A stretch of DNA of 56,414 nt from Roseovarius sp. MMSF_3281 (GTDB lineage: Bacteria; Pseudomonadota; Alphaproteobacteria; Rhodobacterales; Rhodobacteraceae): NCBI RefSeq assembly GCF_030733685.1, contig NZ_JASHIM010000024.1, forward strand, positions 1 to 56,414, given 5' to 3'. Shown piece by piece: positions 8,475-17,171 of the stretch. The position numbers were made by a program, and so were the translations under genes. The notes under the pieces were generated by a model, which was given only the letters and a program-made list of their open reading frames with translations, was not told the origin of the DNA and did not search any database. The stretch's first letter is position 1. Every line of letters begins with the position of its first letter.

Positions 8475-9340
8475 TTGTCAACCTCCTGCACCAGCTGCAA
8501 AGCACGCTGATATACTTTGCGTCGCTTCAGACCAAGATTGGCAGCCACTTCATCCGCTGCATCCCGGACGGATTTCGCGCGCAAGGCTTCTTTCAGATTG
8601 AAATCTAGGTCAGCAGCGTCAACATTTGGTAAACCACCGCGGTCCACCAAGACCACGATCTCGCCTTTCAAAGATCTTTCGCCGCAAATCCCGGCCAGCT
8701 CCTGCAAGCTTCCGCGCAAGACCTCTTCGAATTTCTTGGTCAGTTCACGGCACACAACAGCCCGGCGCGACGGCCCCAGAACCTCGGCCGCGTCGCGTAA
8801 CATCGCGGCGACACGCTTGGGCGATTCGTAAAACACCAAGGTGCCGGGCACCGGCGCCATCTCTCGCAGGGCGGTTTTTCGCTTGCCAGATGCATTGGGC
8901 AAGAACCCCGCAAAGAAAAAGCGGTCGGTTGGCAATCCCGATAGGGTCAGCGCCGTGATCACCGCGGAAGGCCCGGGTGCAGAGATCAATGGCAAACCCT
9001 CGGCTATCACATCACGGGCCAGATCGTATCCCGGGTCAGACACCATTGGCGTGCCCGCCTCAGAGGCATAGACCACGGATTTTTCCCCCGCTATGTCCTG
9101 TAAAATGCGTTCTCGCACCGCTGCTTTGCTATGATCATGGTAGGCCACAAGGGGGCGTCCATCCAAGGGGACACCATGAATATCAAGAAGTTTCCGCAGG
9201 CTTCGCGTGTCTTCAGCAGCTATGACATCGGCCGAGCGCAGCAAATCGAGGGTGCGCAGCGTGATGTCTCGCGCTGTCCCGATCGGAGTTGCAACGAGGT
9301 AAAGCCCCGGGCTTGGTTTTGCCGCTATCTGATTCACCAC
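8471..9340 (-). CDS. rsmI: 16S rRNA (cytidine-1402-2'-O)-methyltransferase
   Basis: SAM-dependent methylation of C1402 in 16S rRNA, which fine-tunes the decoding centre. The 289-residue protein has the tetrapyrrole-methylase fold: GLYLVATPIGTARDITLR near 12-29, AAEDTRSLRKLLD near 37-49, the SAM-site block YASEAGTPMVSDPGYDLAR near 90-108, APGPSAVITALTLSGLPTDRF near 120-140 and FYESPKRVAAML. It is divergent from the LpoA-like gene across 87 bp and heads the rsmI-yraN-gshB-esterase run. Confidence 0.96.
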   Translation of the reverse strand: MVNQIAAKPSPGLYLVATPIGTARDITLRTLDLLRSADVIAAEDTRSLRKLLDIHGVPLDGRPLVAYHDHSKAAVRERILQDIAGEKSVVYASEAGTPMVSDPGYDLARDVIAEGLPLISAPGPSAVITALTLSGLPTDRFFFAGFLPNASGKRKTALREMAPVPGTLVFYESPKRVAAMLRDAAEVLGPSRRAVVCRELTKKFEEVLRGSLQELAGICGERSLKGEIVVLVDRGGLPNVDAADLDFNLKEALRAKSVRDAADEVAANLGLKRRKVYQRALQLVQEVDN

Positions 9341-9427
9341 TGGACCAGCCCCGCATGACGTTTATTATCGGCCTCAACGTCGCCTCGGGCTTATGCCCTG
9401 TAGCAACACCGGAGTTGAGGAGTTTCC

Positions 9428-10612
9428 ATGTTCGCCGTTTTGTCACCTGCCCGCAAGGCACTCAGCCGCCTGATGGTCCTGTTCTCACTCGTATGGCTGG
9501 CCGCCTGTCAGCCCGCTTCCCTTTCGGGGCCTGCCGGTGGTGGCGCTTCCGTGGGTTCTACGAAACCGGTGCCGGTCGCCCTTCTTGTGCCGCATGGCGC
9601 GGCCAGCCCGCAAGAACAACAACTGGCCCGTGATCTGGAAGCCGCGGCGCGTTTGGCCGCCGCCGACCTGCAGGGTGTGCAAATCGACCTGCGCGTTTAC
9701 GGTACTGCAGGCAGCCCGGCCCAAGCGCGAACCGCCGCGCTCAATGCCGTTTCCGATGGTGCGCGCATCATCCTCGGGCCCTTGCACGCCGAATCCGCGA
9801 ATGCCGCTGCAGTGGCCGTCGCCAGCCAAGGCGTGAATGTTCTGGCCTTTTCGAACAATGCAACCATTTCGGGCGGCAACCTGTTCATCCTTGGTCAAAC
9901 CTTCAACACGACGGCCAACCGCTTGGCACGCTTCGCGGCGCGCCAAGGTAAAAAGCGCATTCTTGCGGTATATTCCGACAATCTGGCCGGACAGCTTGGC
10001 CGCGATGCGATTGAACAGGGCGTCAACGCAAGCGGGGCACAATTCGCGGGATCGGTTGGATACGAGTTCTCACAGCAAGGCGTTGCATCTGCTGTTCCTC
10101 GAATCCGGGCCAAAGCGGCACAATCCAATGCAGACGCGATTTTCATGACGTCCAACACCGCGGGCGCGTTGCCGCTGTTTTCACAGATGCTGCCCGAGGC
10201 CGGTTTAAGCCCCGCCAACACCCAATACATCGGACTTGCCCGGTGGGATGTCCCCGCGCAAACAACGGCCCTTCCCGGCGTTCAAGGCGGATGGTTCGCC
10301 ATTCCGGACCCTCAGCGCAGCGCAGCCTACAAATCGCGTTTCCAAGCAGCCAATGGCAATGCGCCGCACGTCATCAGCGGGCTGGCCTATGATGGTATCG
10401 CCGCCATTGGAGCACTTGCAAAATCCGGTGGTCGTGATGCCCTCAGCCGCACACGGCTGACCCAATCGGCAGGTTTCCAAGGCGTCAGCGGTGTTTTCCG
10501 CTTCCGTCCTGATGGCACCAACGAACGCGGGCTGGCGGTTGCGACGATCCGTGATCAAAAGGTCGTTGTCATTGATCCAGCGCCACAGGGCTTTGGGGGA
10601 ACGGGCTTTTAA
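9428..10612 (+). CDS. LpoA-like penicillin-binding protein activator lipoprotein
   Basis: A 394-residue outer-membrane lipoprotein candidate. A signal peptide ends in a lipobox, LVWLAAC, with the lipidated cysteine at residue 27. The rest has the type I periplasmic-binding fold seen in LpoA C-terminal domains and Leu/Ile/Val-binding proteins: VALLVPHGAAS near 50-60, ILGPLHAESANAAA near 114-127, VNVLAFSNN and the LARWD region near 274. Relatives stimulate class A PBPs in peptidoglycan synthesis; the short form lacking the TPR domain is usual in alphaproteobacteria, where function is inferred. The neighbours rsmI and yraN match the gammaproteobacterial yraM (lpoA) locus, which supports the assignment. 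Confidence 0.85.
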   Translation: MFAVLSPARKALSRLMVLFSLVWLAACQPASLSGPAGGGASVGSTKPVPVALLVPHGAASPQEQQLARDLEAAARLAAADLQGVQIDLRVYGTAGSPAQARTAALNAVSDGARIILGPLHAESANAAAVAVASQGVNVLAFSNNATISGGNLFILGQTFNTTANRLARFAARQGKKRILAVYSDNLAGQLGRDAIEQGVNASGAQFAGSVGYEFSQQGVASAVPRIRAKAAQSNADAIFMTSNTAGALPLFSQMLPEAGLSPANTQYIGLARWDVPAQTTALPGVQGGWFAIPDPQRSAAYKSRFQAANGNAPHVISGLAYDGIAAIGALAKSGGRDALSRTRLTQSAGFQGVSGVFRFRPDGTNERGLAVATIRDQKVVVIDPAPQGFGGTGF

Positions 10613-10618
10613 GCCCGT
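10601..10618 (+). other. stem-loop across the LpoA-like gene stop codon
   Basis: ACGGGCTT (10601-10608), TT, AAGCCCGT (10611-10618) is an 8-bp stem with a two-base gap that includes the TAA stop. It ends 18 bases before glnD. There is no T-run, so it may attenuate or stabilise rather than terminate. Confidence 0.4.
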
Positions 10619-10636
10619 CCTTCAGCCTGTTACAAA

Positions 10637-13405
10637 ATGAAAGATGCCTTCACTTTACCCGAAGACTTGATTTGTCCGGCGCTCGAAATCTTCGATGCGC
10701 CACAGATAAACGCAGCACTGCAAAAGGCCACGGAAAACGCACAGGGCGACGCAATTGCCCTGCGCCACCTGACGACCGACATCCTGTCAGATGCTCTTAA
10801 ACACGGGCGCGATGTCATCGCCCAAAGCTTTTCACAAGATCCGTTTTCCGCTCGCGCCACTGTGCGGGCCTATAGCTGGCTCACCGATTGCGTCATATTG
10901 AGCGCACTCAACATGACCACCGAGAACATCCACCCACTGTCCAATCCGACGGACTCGGAACGTTTGAGTGTCTTCGCCGTGGGCGGCTACGGGCGGGGTG
11001 AAATGGCGCCTCAGTCTGATGTCGACCTTCTGTTCTTGACACCCTACAAGATCACCCCCTGGGCCGAGAGCGTGATAGAAACCATGCTCTATATCCTTTG
11101 GGATCTAAAGCTAAAGGTCGGTCACGCCAGTCGCACGATACGCGATTGCCTGCGATTGGGGGGCGAGGATTTCACGATCCGCACGGCGCTGTTGGAAAAC
11201 CGTTTCCTCGCCGGTGATCGACAGTTGGCAGATCATTTCAAAAAGCGCCTCTGGCACGAACTTTTTGAAGGCTCGGAACGCGAGTTCATCGAGGCAAAAC
11301 TGGAAGAGCGCGACAACCGCCACGAAAAACAGGGCAACCAGAGATACATGGTTGAGCCCAACGTGAAAGAGGGCAAGGGCGGCTTGCGCGACCTGCAATC
11401 CCTGTTTTGGATCGCCAAGTACCTGCACCGCGTCGACAACGTGAAGGAACTGATCGCCCTTGGGGTGTTTACAGAAGACGAATTCGATACCTTTGCGCGC
11501 GCCGAAAGCTTTCTGTGGGCTGTGCGCTGTCACATTCACCTCGTGACGAAGCGTCCGACAGATCAACTCACCTTTGACCTGCAGGTCGAAGTGGCAGAAC
11601 GCATGGGATATCGCGACACCGCTGGACGTCGTGCCGTTGAGCATTTCATGCAGGACTATTTTCGGCATGCGACACAAGTGGGGGATCTCACGCGTATCTT
11701 CCTGACGAAGCTTGAAGCCGCCCACGCGAAATCCGAGCCCATTTTGCAACGTATCTTCCGCCGCAAACGAAAGCTGAAAGACGGGTACGAGGAAGTACGC
11801 GGGCGGCTGGCCATCGCGGATGAAACCGCTTTTCTGTCGGAACCGCTTAACCTGTTGCGCATTTTCGAAGAAGGGTTGCGCACCGGCCTTCTGATTCATC
11901 CAGACGCAATGCGCTTGGTGACGGCCAACCTTGACCTCATCGACGACAGTATGCGCAATGACCGCCGCGCACAAAAACTGTTCCTTGATTTGCTACTGAA
12001 ACACGGCAACCCCGAACGTGCGCTACGGCGTATGAACGAGCTTGGTGTGCTGTCCGCCTTCATCCCCGAGTTCGAGCCCATCGTCGCGCTAATGCAGTTC
12101 AACATGTACCATAGTTACACGGTGGATGAGCATACCATTCAGTGCATCTCGCATCTTGCGCAGATCGAACGCGGCGAGCTGGAAGAGGATCTGCCGCTGT
12201 CCTCTTCGATTTTGGCCGAAGGGGTTAATCGGAAGGTGCTCTATGTTGCCCTTCTTTTGCATGATATCGGAAAAGGCCGGGACGAAGACCATTCAATCGT
12301 CGGGGCCCGCATCGCACGCAAGGTCGCGCCACGTTTAGGCCTCAAGGCCAAAGAGGTGGATACCGTGGAATGGCTGGTGCGGTATCACCTTCTCATGTCG
12401 GACATGGCACAGAAACGCGATATCGCAGACCCGCGTACCGTACGCGATTTTGCCAAGGCGGTGCAGACAAAAGAAAGGCTTGATCTGCTTTGTGTTCTCA
12501 CGGTCTGCGATATCCGCGGCGTTGGCCCGAACACATGGAATAACTGGAAAGCCTCGCTACTGCGGGCGCTTTACAGGCAAACGCGTCGGGCCATGGAAGG
12601 CGGCTTGGAAGATCTTAACCGCGAACAGCGCGGCTCGGACGCCAAACGCAACCTGGCGCAAGAATTGTCTGACTGGCCGGCCAAAGACCTTAAACGTGAA
12701 AAGGCACGGCATTACCCGCCTTATTGGCAAGGGCTTCACGTGACGGCGCATGTTGTTTTTGCCCGACTCCTACGTGATCTGGGCGCTGATGATATCGCCA
12801 TTGATCTGGCCATCGACGAAGATCGTGATGCGACCCGCGCCTGCTTTGCGCTTGCCGATCACCCCGGCATTTTCTCGCGTCTTGCGGGGGCCTTGGCCTT
12901 GGTCGGCGCAAATGTCGTTGATGCGCGGACCTATACCACGAAGGATGGCTTTGCCACGGCGGCCTTCTGGATTCAGGATGCCGATGGCCATCCTTACGAG
13001 TCTGAACGCCTGCCGCGCTTGCGTCAAATGATCCATAAAACGCTCAAGGGTGAAGTGGTGGCCACCGAGGCAATCCAATCGCGCGATAAGATCAAGAAGC
13101 GCGAACGCGCGTTCAAGGTGCCCACGCATGTCACCTTCGATAACGAAGGCTCCGAGATTTACACAATCATCGAGGTCGACACACGCGACCGGCCCGGCCT
13201 TTTGTACGATCTCACGCGAACGCTGGCAAACAATAACATCTACATCAATTCCGCCGTCATCGCGACATATGGTGAACAGGTCGTCGATACATTTTACGTC
13301 AAGGACATGTTCGGCCTGAAGTTTTATTCCCAGGCCAAACAAAAGGCACTTGAAACAAAGCTAAGGCAAGCCATTGCCGAGGGAGTGGAGCGCGCCACGA
13401 CGTAG
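10637..13405 (+). CDS. glnD: bifunctional [protein-PII] uridylyltransferase / uridylyl-removing enzyme
   Basis: Nitrogen-status sensor that uridylylates PII at low glutamine and removes UMP at high glutamine. At 922 residues it matches alphaproteobacterial GlnD. Domains in order: nucleotidyltransferase with GGYGRGEMAPQSDVDLLFL near 114-132; GlnD-type linker (EPNVKEGKGGLRDLQSLFW near 236-254); HD phosphohydrolase with LLLHDIGKGRDEDHS near 540-554; and two ACT domains at the C-terminus (DHPGIFSRLAGALALVGANV near 740; DTRDRPGLLYDLTRTLANNN near 847). ATG at 10637, 24 bp after the LpoA-like gene. No glnB or glnA is in the window. Confidence 0.97.
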   Translation: MKDAFTLPEDLICPALEIFDAPQINAALQKATENAQGDAIALRHLTTDILSDALKHGRDVIAQSFSQDPFSARATVRAYSWLTDCVILSALNMTTENIHPLSNPTDSERLSVFAVGGYGRGEMAPQSDVDLLFLTPYKITPWAESVIETMLYILWDLKLKVGHASRTIRDCLRLGGEDFTIRTALLENRFLAGDRQLADHFKKRLWHELFEGSEREFIEAKLEERDNRHEKQGNQRYMVEPNVKEGKGGLRDLQSLFWIAKYLHRVDNVKELIALGVFTEDEFDTFARAESFLWAVRCHIHLVTKRPTDQLTFDLQVEVAERMGYRDTAGRRAVEHFMQDYFRHATQVGDLTRIFLTKLEAAHAKSEPILQRIFRRKRKLKDGYEEVRGRLAIADETAFLSEPLNLLRIFEEGLRTGLLIHPDAMRLVTANLDLIDDSMRNDRRAQKLFLDLLLKHGNPERALRRMNELGVLSAFIPEFEPIVALMQFNMYHSYTVDEHTIQCISHLAQIERGELEEDLPLSSSILAEGVNRKVLYVALLLHDIGKGRDEDHSIVGARIARKVAPRLGLKAKEVDTVEWLVRYHLLMSDMAQKRDIADPRTVRDFAKAVQTKERLDLLCVLTVCDIRGVGPNTWNNWKASLLRALYRQTRRAMEGGLEDLNREQRGSDAKRNLAQELSDWPAKDLKREKARHYPPYWQGLHVTAHVVFARLLRDLGADDIAIDLAIDEDRDATRACFALADHPGIFSRLAGALALVGANVVDARTYTTKDGFATAAFWIQDADGHPYESERLPRLRQMIHKTLKGEVVATEAIQSRDKIKKRERAFKVPTHVTFDNEGSEIYTIIEVDTRDRPGLLYDLTRTLANNNIYINSAVIATYGEQVVDTFYVKDMFGLKFYSQAKQKALETKLRQAIAEGVERATT

Positions 13406-13489
13406 TTGTCGGTTCTGGGCGCACTCAATAATCTGTACGAAACGCTTTTGCGTCTCGCAGAAAACTCGCGGTACGCGGCTCGATTGCCT

Positions 13490-13816
13490 TTATCCGCCTC
13501 TCACGAGGTCGTCCTCATCGTCGACCACCGAAATACCCAATTCATCCAAACCGTTCTCAAGGTGGTCTGACAAATGTGGGGTGCCCAGAAGGTAATCCGC
13601 CGTCGGCGTTGTCGCCTCATTCATGGCGGTCCGCTTGGCCTCCTCCAGATCGTCGGCAGTAAAACTATCGCGCCCAATCCACATGACCGCCACAAGACTG
13701 GCCTGTTCCTCTTCGGTCAGACGGTCGATAAATGCGCGTAATTCACCCTCGGCGCGCTCAAGTTCGCGCGCCATCAGGATCACCTGCGCAATCTTGTAGG
13801 TGCTGATTTCTAACAT
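13490..13816 (-). CDS. DUF3775 domain-containing protein
   Basis: A 108-residue acidic protein that I recognise as a DUF3775 family member, unknown function. Visible features: an N-terminal helix IAQVILMARELERAEGELRAF near 9-29, a helical middle with EEEQASLVAVMWIGRDSFTADDLEEA near 35-60, and TPHLSDHLENGLDELGISVVDDE near the end. There is no signal peptide, membrane segment or cysteine. It is convergent with glnD and appears to be a single gene. Confidence 0.7.
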   Translation of the reverse strand: MLEISTYKIAQVILMARELERAEGELRAFIDRLTEEEQASLVAVMWIGRDSFTADDLEEAKRTAMNEATTPTADYLLGTPHLSDHLENGLDELGISVVDDEDDLVRGG

Positions 13817-13880
13817 TGGGTCCTCCTGTTCGCATGACTATCGAACAGCTTGGCGCCCAACAGGCCATGCGTCTTTGATC

Positions 13881-14615
13881 TTACGCAAAAAGCCGATAGT
13901 AAACCCAATTTGGCAAAAACCGCGAAAAACGAAACACCAAGCTGAAAAGCCAAGGGAAACTACGGTCGAAGGCGCTATTGTCGCACATCAGTTCGAACAT
14001 GTCTTGCGCTGCGTCTTCCGGGCTCATCAGGAAAGGCATATGAAAGGGGTTCTTGTCTGTCAGACGCGTCTTGATGAACCCGGGATTAGCCAATTGTACA
14101 TGAATTCCACTGCGCCACAAATCCGCGCGCAGGGATTGCGCAAGCGACATCACGGCAGCCTTGGATGCACCATAGCCAATCGCGCCGGGTAGCCCACGAA
14201 AACCGGCCAATGAACCGGTCAGAACGATATGCCCTGCGCCGCGCGCCACCATGTCCGGCACGACCTGTCCCAACACGCGCACCGCACCCGTGAAGTTCAC
14301 ATCGGCCATGGCCGTGACCTGTTCGGCATTCCATTCCTGCGCCGACATGGGCCAATACACACCGGCAAGGAAAACAATCCCGTCCAACTGACCGACAGCC
14401 TTTGCCGCTTGGGCAACGCTCTCATCACTGGCAACATCCATCGGCAACGCCTGCGCGCGGCCAGGCATCTCTGCCACGACCTCGGCAAGACGCGTTTCAT
14501 TTCGCGCAGAAAGAACAACCTCCGCTCCGGCCGCATTCAATTTCCGTGCAAGGGCAAGCCCCAACCCTTCGCTTGCTCCGACAAGCCAGTACCGTTTTCC
14601 GCTCCAATCTGTCAT
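13881..14615 (-). CDS. short-chain dehydrogenase/reductase of the RpoE-associated operon
   Basis: Classical SDR, 244 residues. The nucleotide-binding motif is GASEGLGLALARKL near 11-24, the NAG-equivalent region lies in FLAGVYWPMS near 78, the catalytic serine in LTGSLAGFRG and the YxxxK pair in YGASKAAVMSLAQSLR near 146-161. The start at 14615 overlaps the DUF3833 stop as ATGA; upstream in-frame sequence is antisense-like. It is the last gene of the five-gene operon divergent from rpoE. In R. sphaeroides an SDR occupies the same end position of the RpoE-controlled cluster, so a role in membrane-lipid or aldehyde metabolism under photo-oxidative stress is likely; the substrate is unknown. Confidence 0.88.
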   Translation of the reverse strand: MTDWSGKRYWLVGASEGLGLALARKLNAAGAEVVLSARNETRLAEVVAEMPGRAQALPMDVASDESVAQAAKAVGQLDGIVFLAGVYWPMSAQEWNAEQVTAMADVNFTGAVRVLGQVVPDMVARGAGHIVLTGSLAGFRGLPGAIGYGASKAAVMSLAQSLRADLWRSGIHVQLANPGFIKTRLTDKNPFHMPFLMSPEDAAQDMFELMCDNSAFDRSFPWLFSLVFRFSRFLPNWVYYRLFA

Positions 14616-15175
14616 GCAGCCTCCACTTTCCGCATCGTGGCGACCAATTCGGCCACTTTTAGCCCAAACTTGCGAAACTGACTGCGGTTCACCACGACTC
14701 CATTCGGGGAAAGATACATCCAATCCGTAACCCGCAGGACATACCCACCCGCCTCGTCAGGCAGGCGAATACGATAGCTCAGGCAAACTGTCGCGCCCGA
14801 TTGCCGACCATGCCCAAGCCCGACCAGGTCGTCCGCTTCGGCGCGGATGGACCCATCGTTGCCCAAGTCCAACCGCCATTCCCGATCCTGGGAGTTCCCG
14901 CTGTCGTATTCAAAATGTTCGCGCATAATGCCTTTGTTGCCTTGCCAAGCCGCTTCAAAATCGCCGGAGAACCGCGAGACAACGCGCCCCAGGGGACCAT
15001 AAATAACACCTTCGCATTTGATCTTTCCATTTAGGTGTTCTCGCAAATCGAAATGCGGTTCGCTCTTTGCATAGTCCTTGGGTTGCTGTGCCATGAAACC
15101 GGCAAAGCGTTCCCGCAGGATGCAAAAGCCAAGCATGACAAGCACGCCAAGAACGATGTAAAGCCCAGAGGTCAT
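14612..15175 (-). CDS. DUF3833 family membrane-anchored protein
   Basis: A 187-residue protein of the DUF3833 family. One N-terminal membrane segment (about 4-20, LYIVLGVLVMLGFCILR) precedes a lipocalin-like beta-rich domain. Conserved pieces are FDLREHLNGKIKCEGVIYGP near 42-61, HFEYDSGNSQDREWRLDL near 86-103 and YRIRLPDEAGGYVLRVTDWMYL near 133-154. Function is unproven; in operons like this one it accompanies DUF1365, flavin amine-oxidase-like and MFS proteins. Its start overlaps the MFS stop by 4 bp and its stop overlaps the SDR start by 4 bp, so it belongs to the RpoE-linked operon. Confidence 0.82.
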   Translation of the reverse strand: MTSGLYIVLGVLVMLGFCILRERFAGFMAQQPKDYAKSEPHFDLREHLNGKIKCEGVIYGPLGRVVSRFSGDFEAAWQGNKGIMREHFEYDSGNSQDREWRLDLGNDGSIRAEADDLVGLGHGRQSGATVCLSYRIRLPDEAGGYVLRVTDWMYLSPNGVVVNRSQFRKFGLKVAELVATMRKVEAA

Positions 15176-16416
15176 TGGCTCGATCTCCTTTCAACGCGAC
15201 CGGCCTGATTGGCTGGCGCCTGTTGAACTTCCGTTGATGTCAGCAATGCAATCGCAATCAGTTTCAGGGCGCAGGGAACCCCGGCATAAAGGTAACTGAG
15301 CAATTGCAGGGCATCGTCTGAATTATTCTGCCCGGATTCAAACCCGCCCATTTCAAGCAACGGAAGCAGGGCCACCGCCGCGAAAGCCAGGGTGAACTTG
15401 GAAACGAAAGACCAAAGTCCGAATCCCTCGCTTGCACCGGGGGAGATTTCCTCCATCCGCCTTGAGAAAAGTGCAGGCAAAAGGGTCATATCCGCACCGA
15501 TAGCCGCACCCGAGAAAACGCATACGATAGCGAATTCCCAAAGATCCCCCGCCTTGAGGAGGATCGCCGAAGCAAATGCAATGATCGACAAAACCATTGC
15601 CCCCAGCAGCACCGCCTTGGCTCCAACCTGTTCCGCCAAATGCCCCCAGACCGGTGCGGCCAGTGCGGCCGACAGGAAAAACAACAGCAGATAAGGCCCC
15701 TCCCACCCCGGTGCCTGCAAGCGGCTTTCAACAAAAAACAGGAAAAGCGTGGAACTGACGGCAACCGGGGCCGCGTTGACCAAGGCTATCAACAACAATC
15801 GGCGTGCGACGGCGTCTTGCACCACCGGGCCAAATCCGGCGCTTGCGATTGAGGCACCACCCCATTCGCGTTTCATAGCCAGCAAAGCAGCGCACGCGAG
15901 CATCGAGAAAGCCACGGCAAAACCCGCATACCCGCCTAAGGCAACAGGCGCCGCCGCAGCGGCACAGATACCGATAAGCGCCCCGGTTTCTCGCCAACGG
16001 GCCAAACGCAGATGGCCTTGCCCAGACAGGTTAGCCGCCGTGGCGACACCCTGCGCATAAAAACAGATCGTCAGATAGCTGAAGGCCGAAAACACGACGG
16101 TCAACATCACCGCGAACCACCACATCGGATCGATCAGAGGCTCAACCGCGAACAAACCCAACATGGCCAGTGCCATCATCACGCCTGCAATCGCCACGGA
16201 CACCCCGCGCCGGGCGCGCAAACGCTCTGCAAGGCGCCCAAGGATCGGGTCTTGCACCACGTCCAGGAGGCGCAGCACGAAAAGCGTACCCCCCAAAGCC
16301 GCCAGCGACACGCCATATTCATCTACGTAGAACTTTGGCGCATGGATATAGAGCGGCAAACCGGCCGAGGCCAAGAACGCCGCGAACAGCGAATATGCGG
16401 GCAAATGCGGGCGCAT
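15172..16416 (-). CDS. MFS transporter of the glycoside-pentoside-hexuronide:cation symporter type
   Basis: A 414-residue polytopic membrane protein with about 12 predicted transmembrane segments. The N-terminus is typical of the GPH/MFS_2 group (LPLYIHAPKFYVDEYGVSLA followed by LRLLDVVQDPILGRLAERLR near 50-69). The start at 16416 gives a TGATG junction with the DUF1365 stop; a longer reading would run into that gene. It lies third in the RpoE-linked operon, where the R. sphaeroides counterpart is annotated as a sugar/cation symporter. Given its neighbours a lipid or lipid-precursor substrate is plausible, but nothing in the sequence identifies it. Confidence 0.87.
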   Translation of the reverse strand: MRPHLPAYSLFAAFLASAGLPLYIHAPKFYVDEYGVSLAALGGTLFVLRLLDVVQDPILGRLAERLRARRGVSVAIAGVMMALAMLGLFAVEPLIDPMWWFAVMLTVVFSAFSYLTICFYAQGVATAANLSGQGHLRLARWRETGALIGICAAAAAPVALGGYAGFAVAFSMLACAALLAMKREWGGASIASAGFGPVVQDAVARRLLLIALVNAAPVAVSSTLFLFFVESRLQAPGWEGPYLLLFFLSAALAAPVWGHLAEQVGAKAVLLGAMVLSIIAFASAILLKAGDLWEFAIVCVFSGAAIGADMTLLPALFSRRMEEISPGASEGFGLWSFVSKFTLAFAAVALLPLLEMGGFESGQNNSDDALQLLSYLYAGVPCALKLIAIALLTSTEVQQAPANQAGRVERRSSQ

Positions 16417-17171
16417 CAACGGCTCACATCTTCGGCAGGCGGCTCGGGACGGGTGCGAAACGTGGCCCCCTTCCACCACAGCTTCAGCGCCTGCCAGTGG
16501 ATCAAGACAAGCACACGGCGAGACCCGAAAGGCCGCCGAAGACAGGCTTTCACAAGGCCCCAGGCTGTCAGTGGCTCGCGCGCGCCTACAAGCGTCGCGA
16601 TCACACCGCCGTTGCCGCCTGTGAAATCAATCCAGATGCCGATGCGATCAGGCCGCAAATCAAACCGGAATTCATAATGCCCATCAATCCGCTGAAACGG
16701 AGAGACATGGAATATTTTCTTCGCTTTCAAGCGATCCGTGGGGCCAATCGGCTTATTGTCTGCCCGGTGGCACAGGTAGGAATGCCTGTCGCCGTAGGTG
16801 TTTGTGACCTCGGCGATCACCAATGGCACCGCGCCCTGTGCATCGCGACAAATCCAGAAAGACACCGGGTTGAATACATGCCCGAAAATGCGCGGTTGCG
16901 CCAAAAGCTCGATCTTGGCGGGCTTGGGCAGGTCATACGCCTGTATCACCTCGCGCACCCAAGCAGGGCCGCGCCCATGGCCCGGTTTTCCGCCGTGATC
17001 CATATCCCAAACCGAGGCCATCCCCGCCCGGTTTCGCCCAAAAAGGCGCGGAGCATGGGCCGGACCTTCGGCATCCAGCAGGACATAGTCGATGCCATAG
17101 CGAAAGGCATTCTCAATCTCGCCTTTTCGCCCATGCCACGTGTGGCCGACGATATGGTCCACTCTACTCAC
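16416..17171 (-). CDS. DUF1365 domain-containing protein
   Basis: A 251-residue DUF1365 protein, a family nearly always found beside flavin amine-oxidase-like and cyclopropane-fatty-acid-synthase-like genes. The N-terminal signature DHIVGHTWHGRKGEIENAFR begins at residue 5, followed by YVLLDAE and PRLFGRNRAG. A central block FNPVSFWICRD near 126-136 is the most conserved. I take the GTG at 17171 as start, because it forms a GTGA overlap with the preceding stop and leaves the usual four-residue lead before the signature. Biochemical function is unproven; an association with modified or furan fatty acids has been proposed for the family's genomic context. Confidence 0.85.
   Translation of the reverse strand: MSRVDHIVGHTWHGRKGEIENAFRYGIDYVLLDAEGPAHAPRLFGRNRAGMASVWDMDHGGKPGHGRGPAWVREVIQAYDLPKPAKIELLAQPRIFGHVFNPVSFWICRDAQGAVPLVIAEVTNTYGDRHSYLCHRADNKPIGPTDRLKAKKIFHVSPFQRIDGHYEFRFDLRPDRIGIWIDFTGGNGGVIATLVGAREPLTAWGLVKACLRRPFGSRRVLVLIHWQALKLWWKGATFRTRPEPPAEDVSR

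Noticed and set aside
13406..13489. Imperfect CGAAACGC/GCGTCTCG hairpin after glnD as a terminator
   Set aside because: The stem has an internal mismatch and no T-run; too weak to list as a feature.
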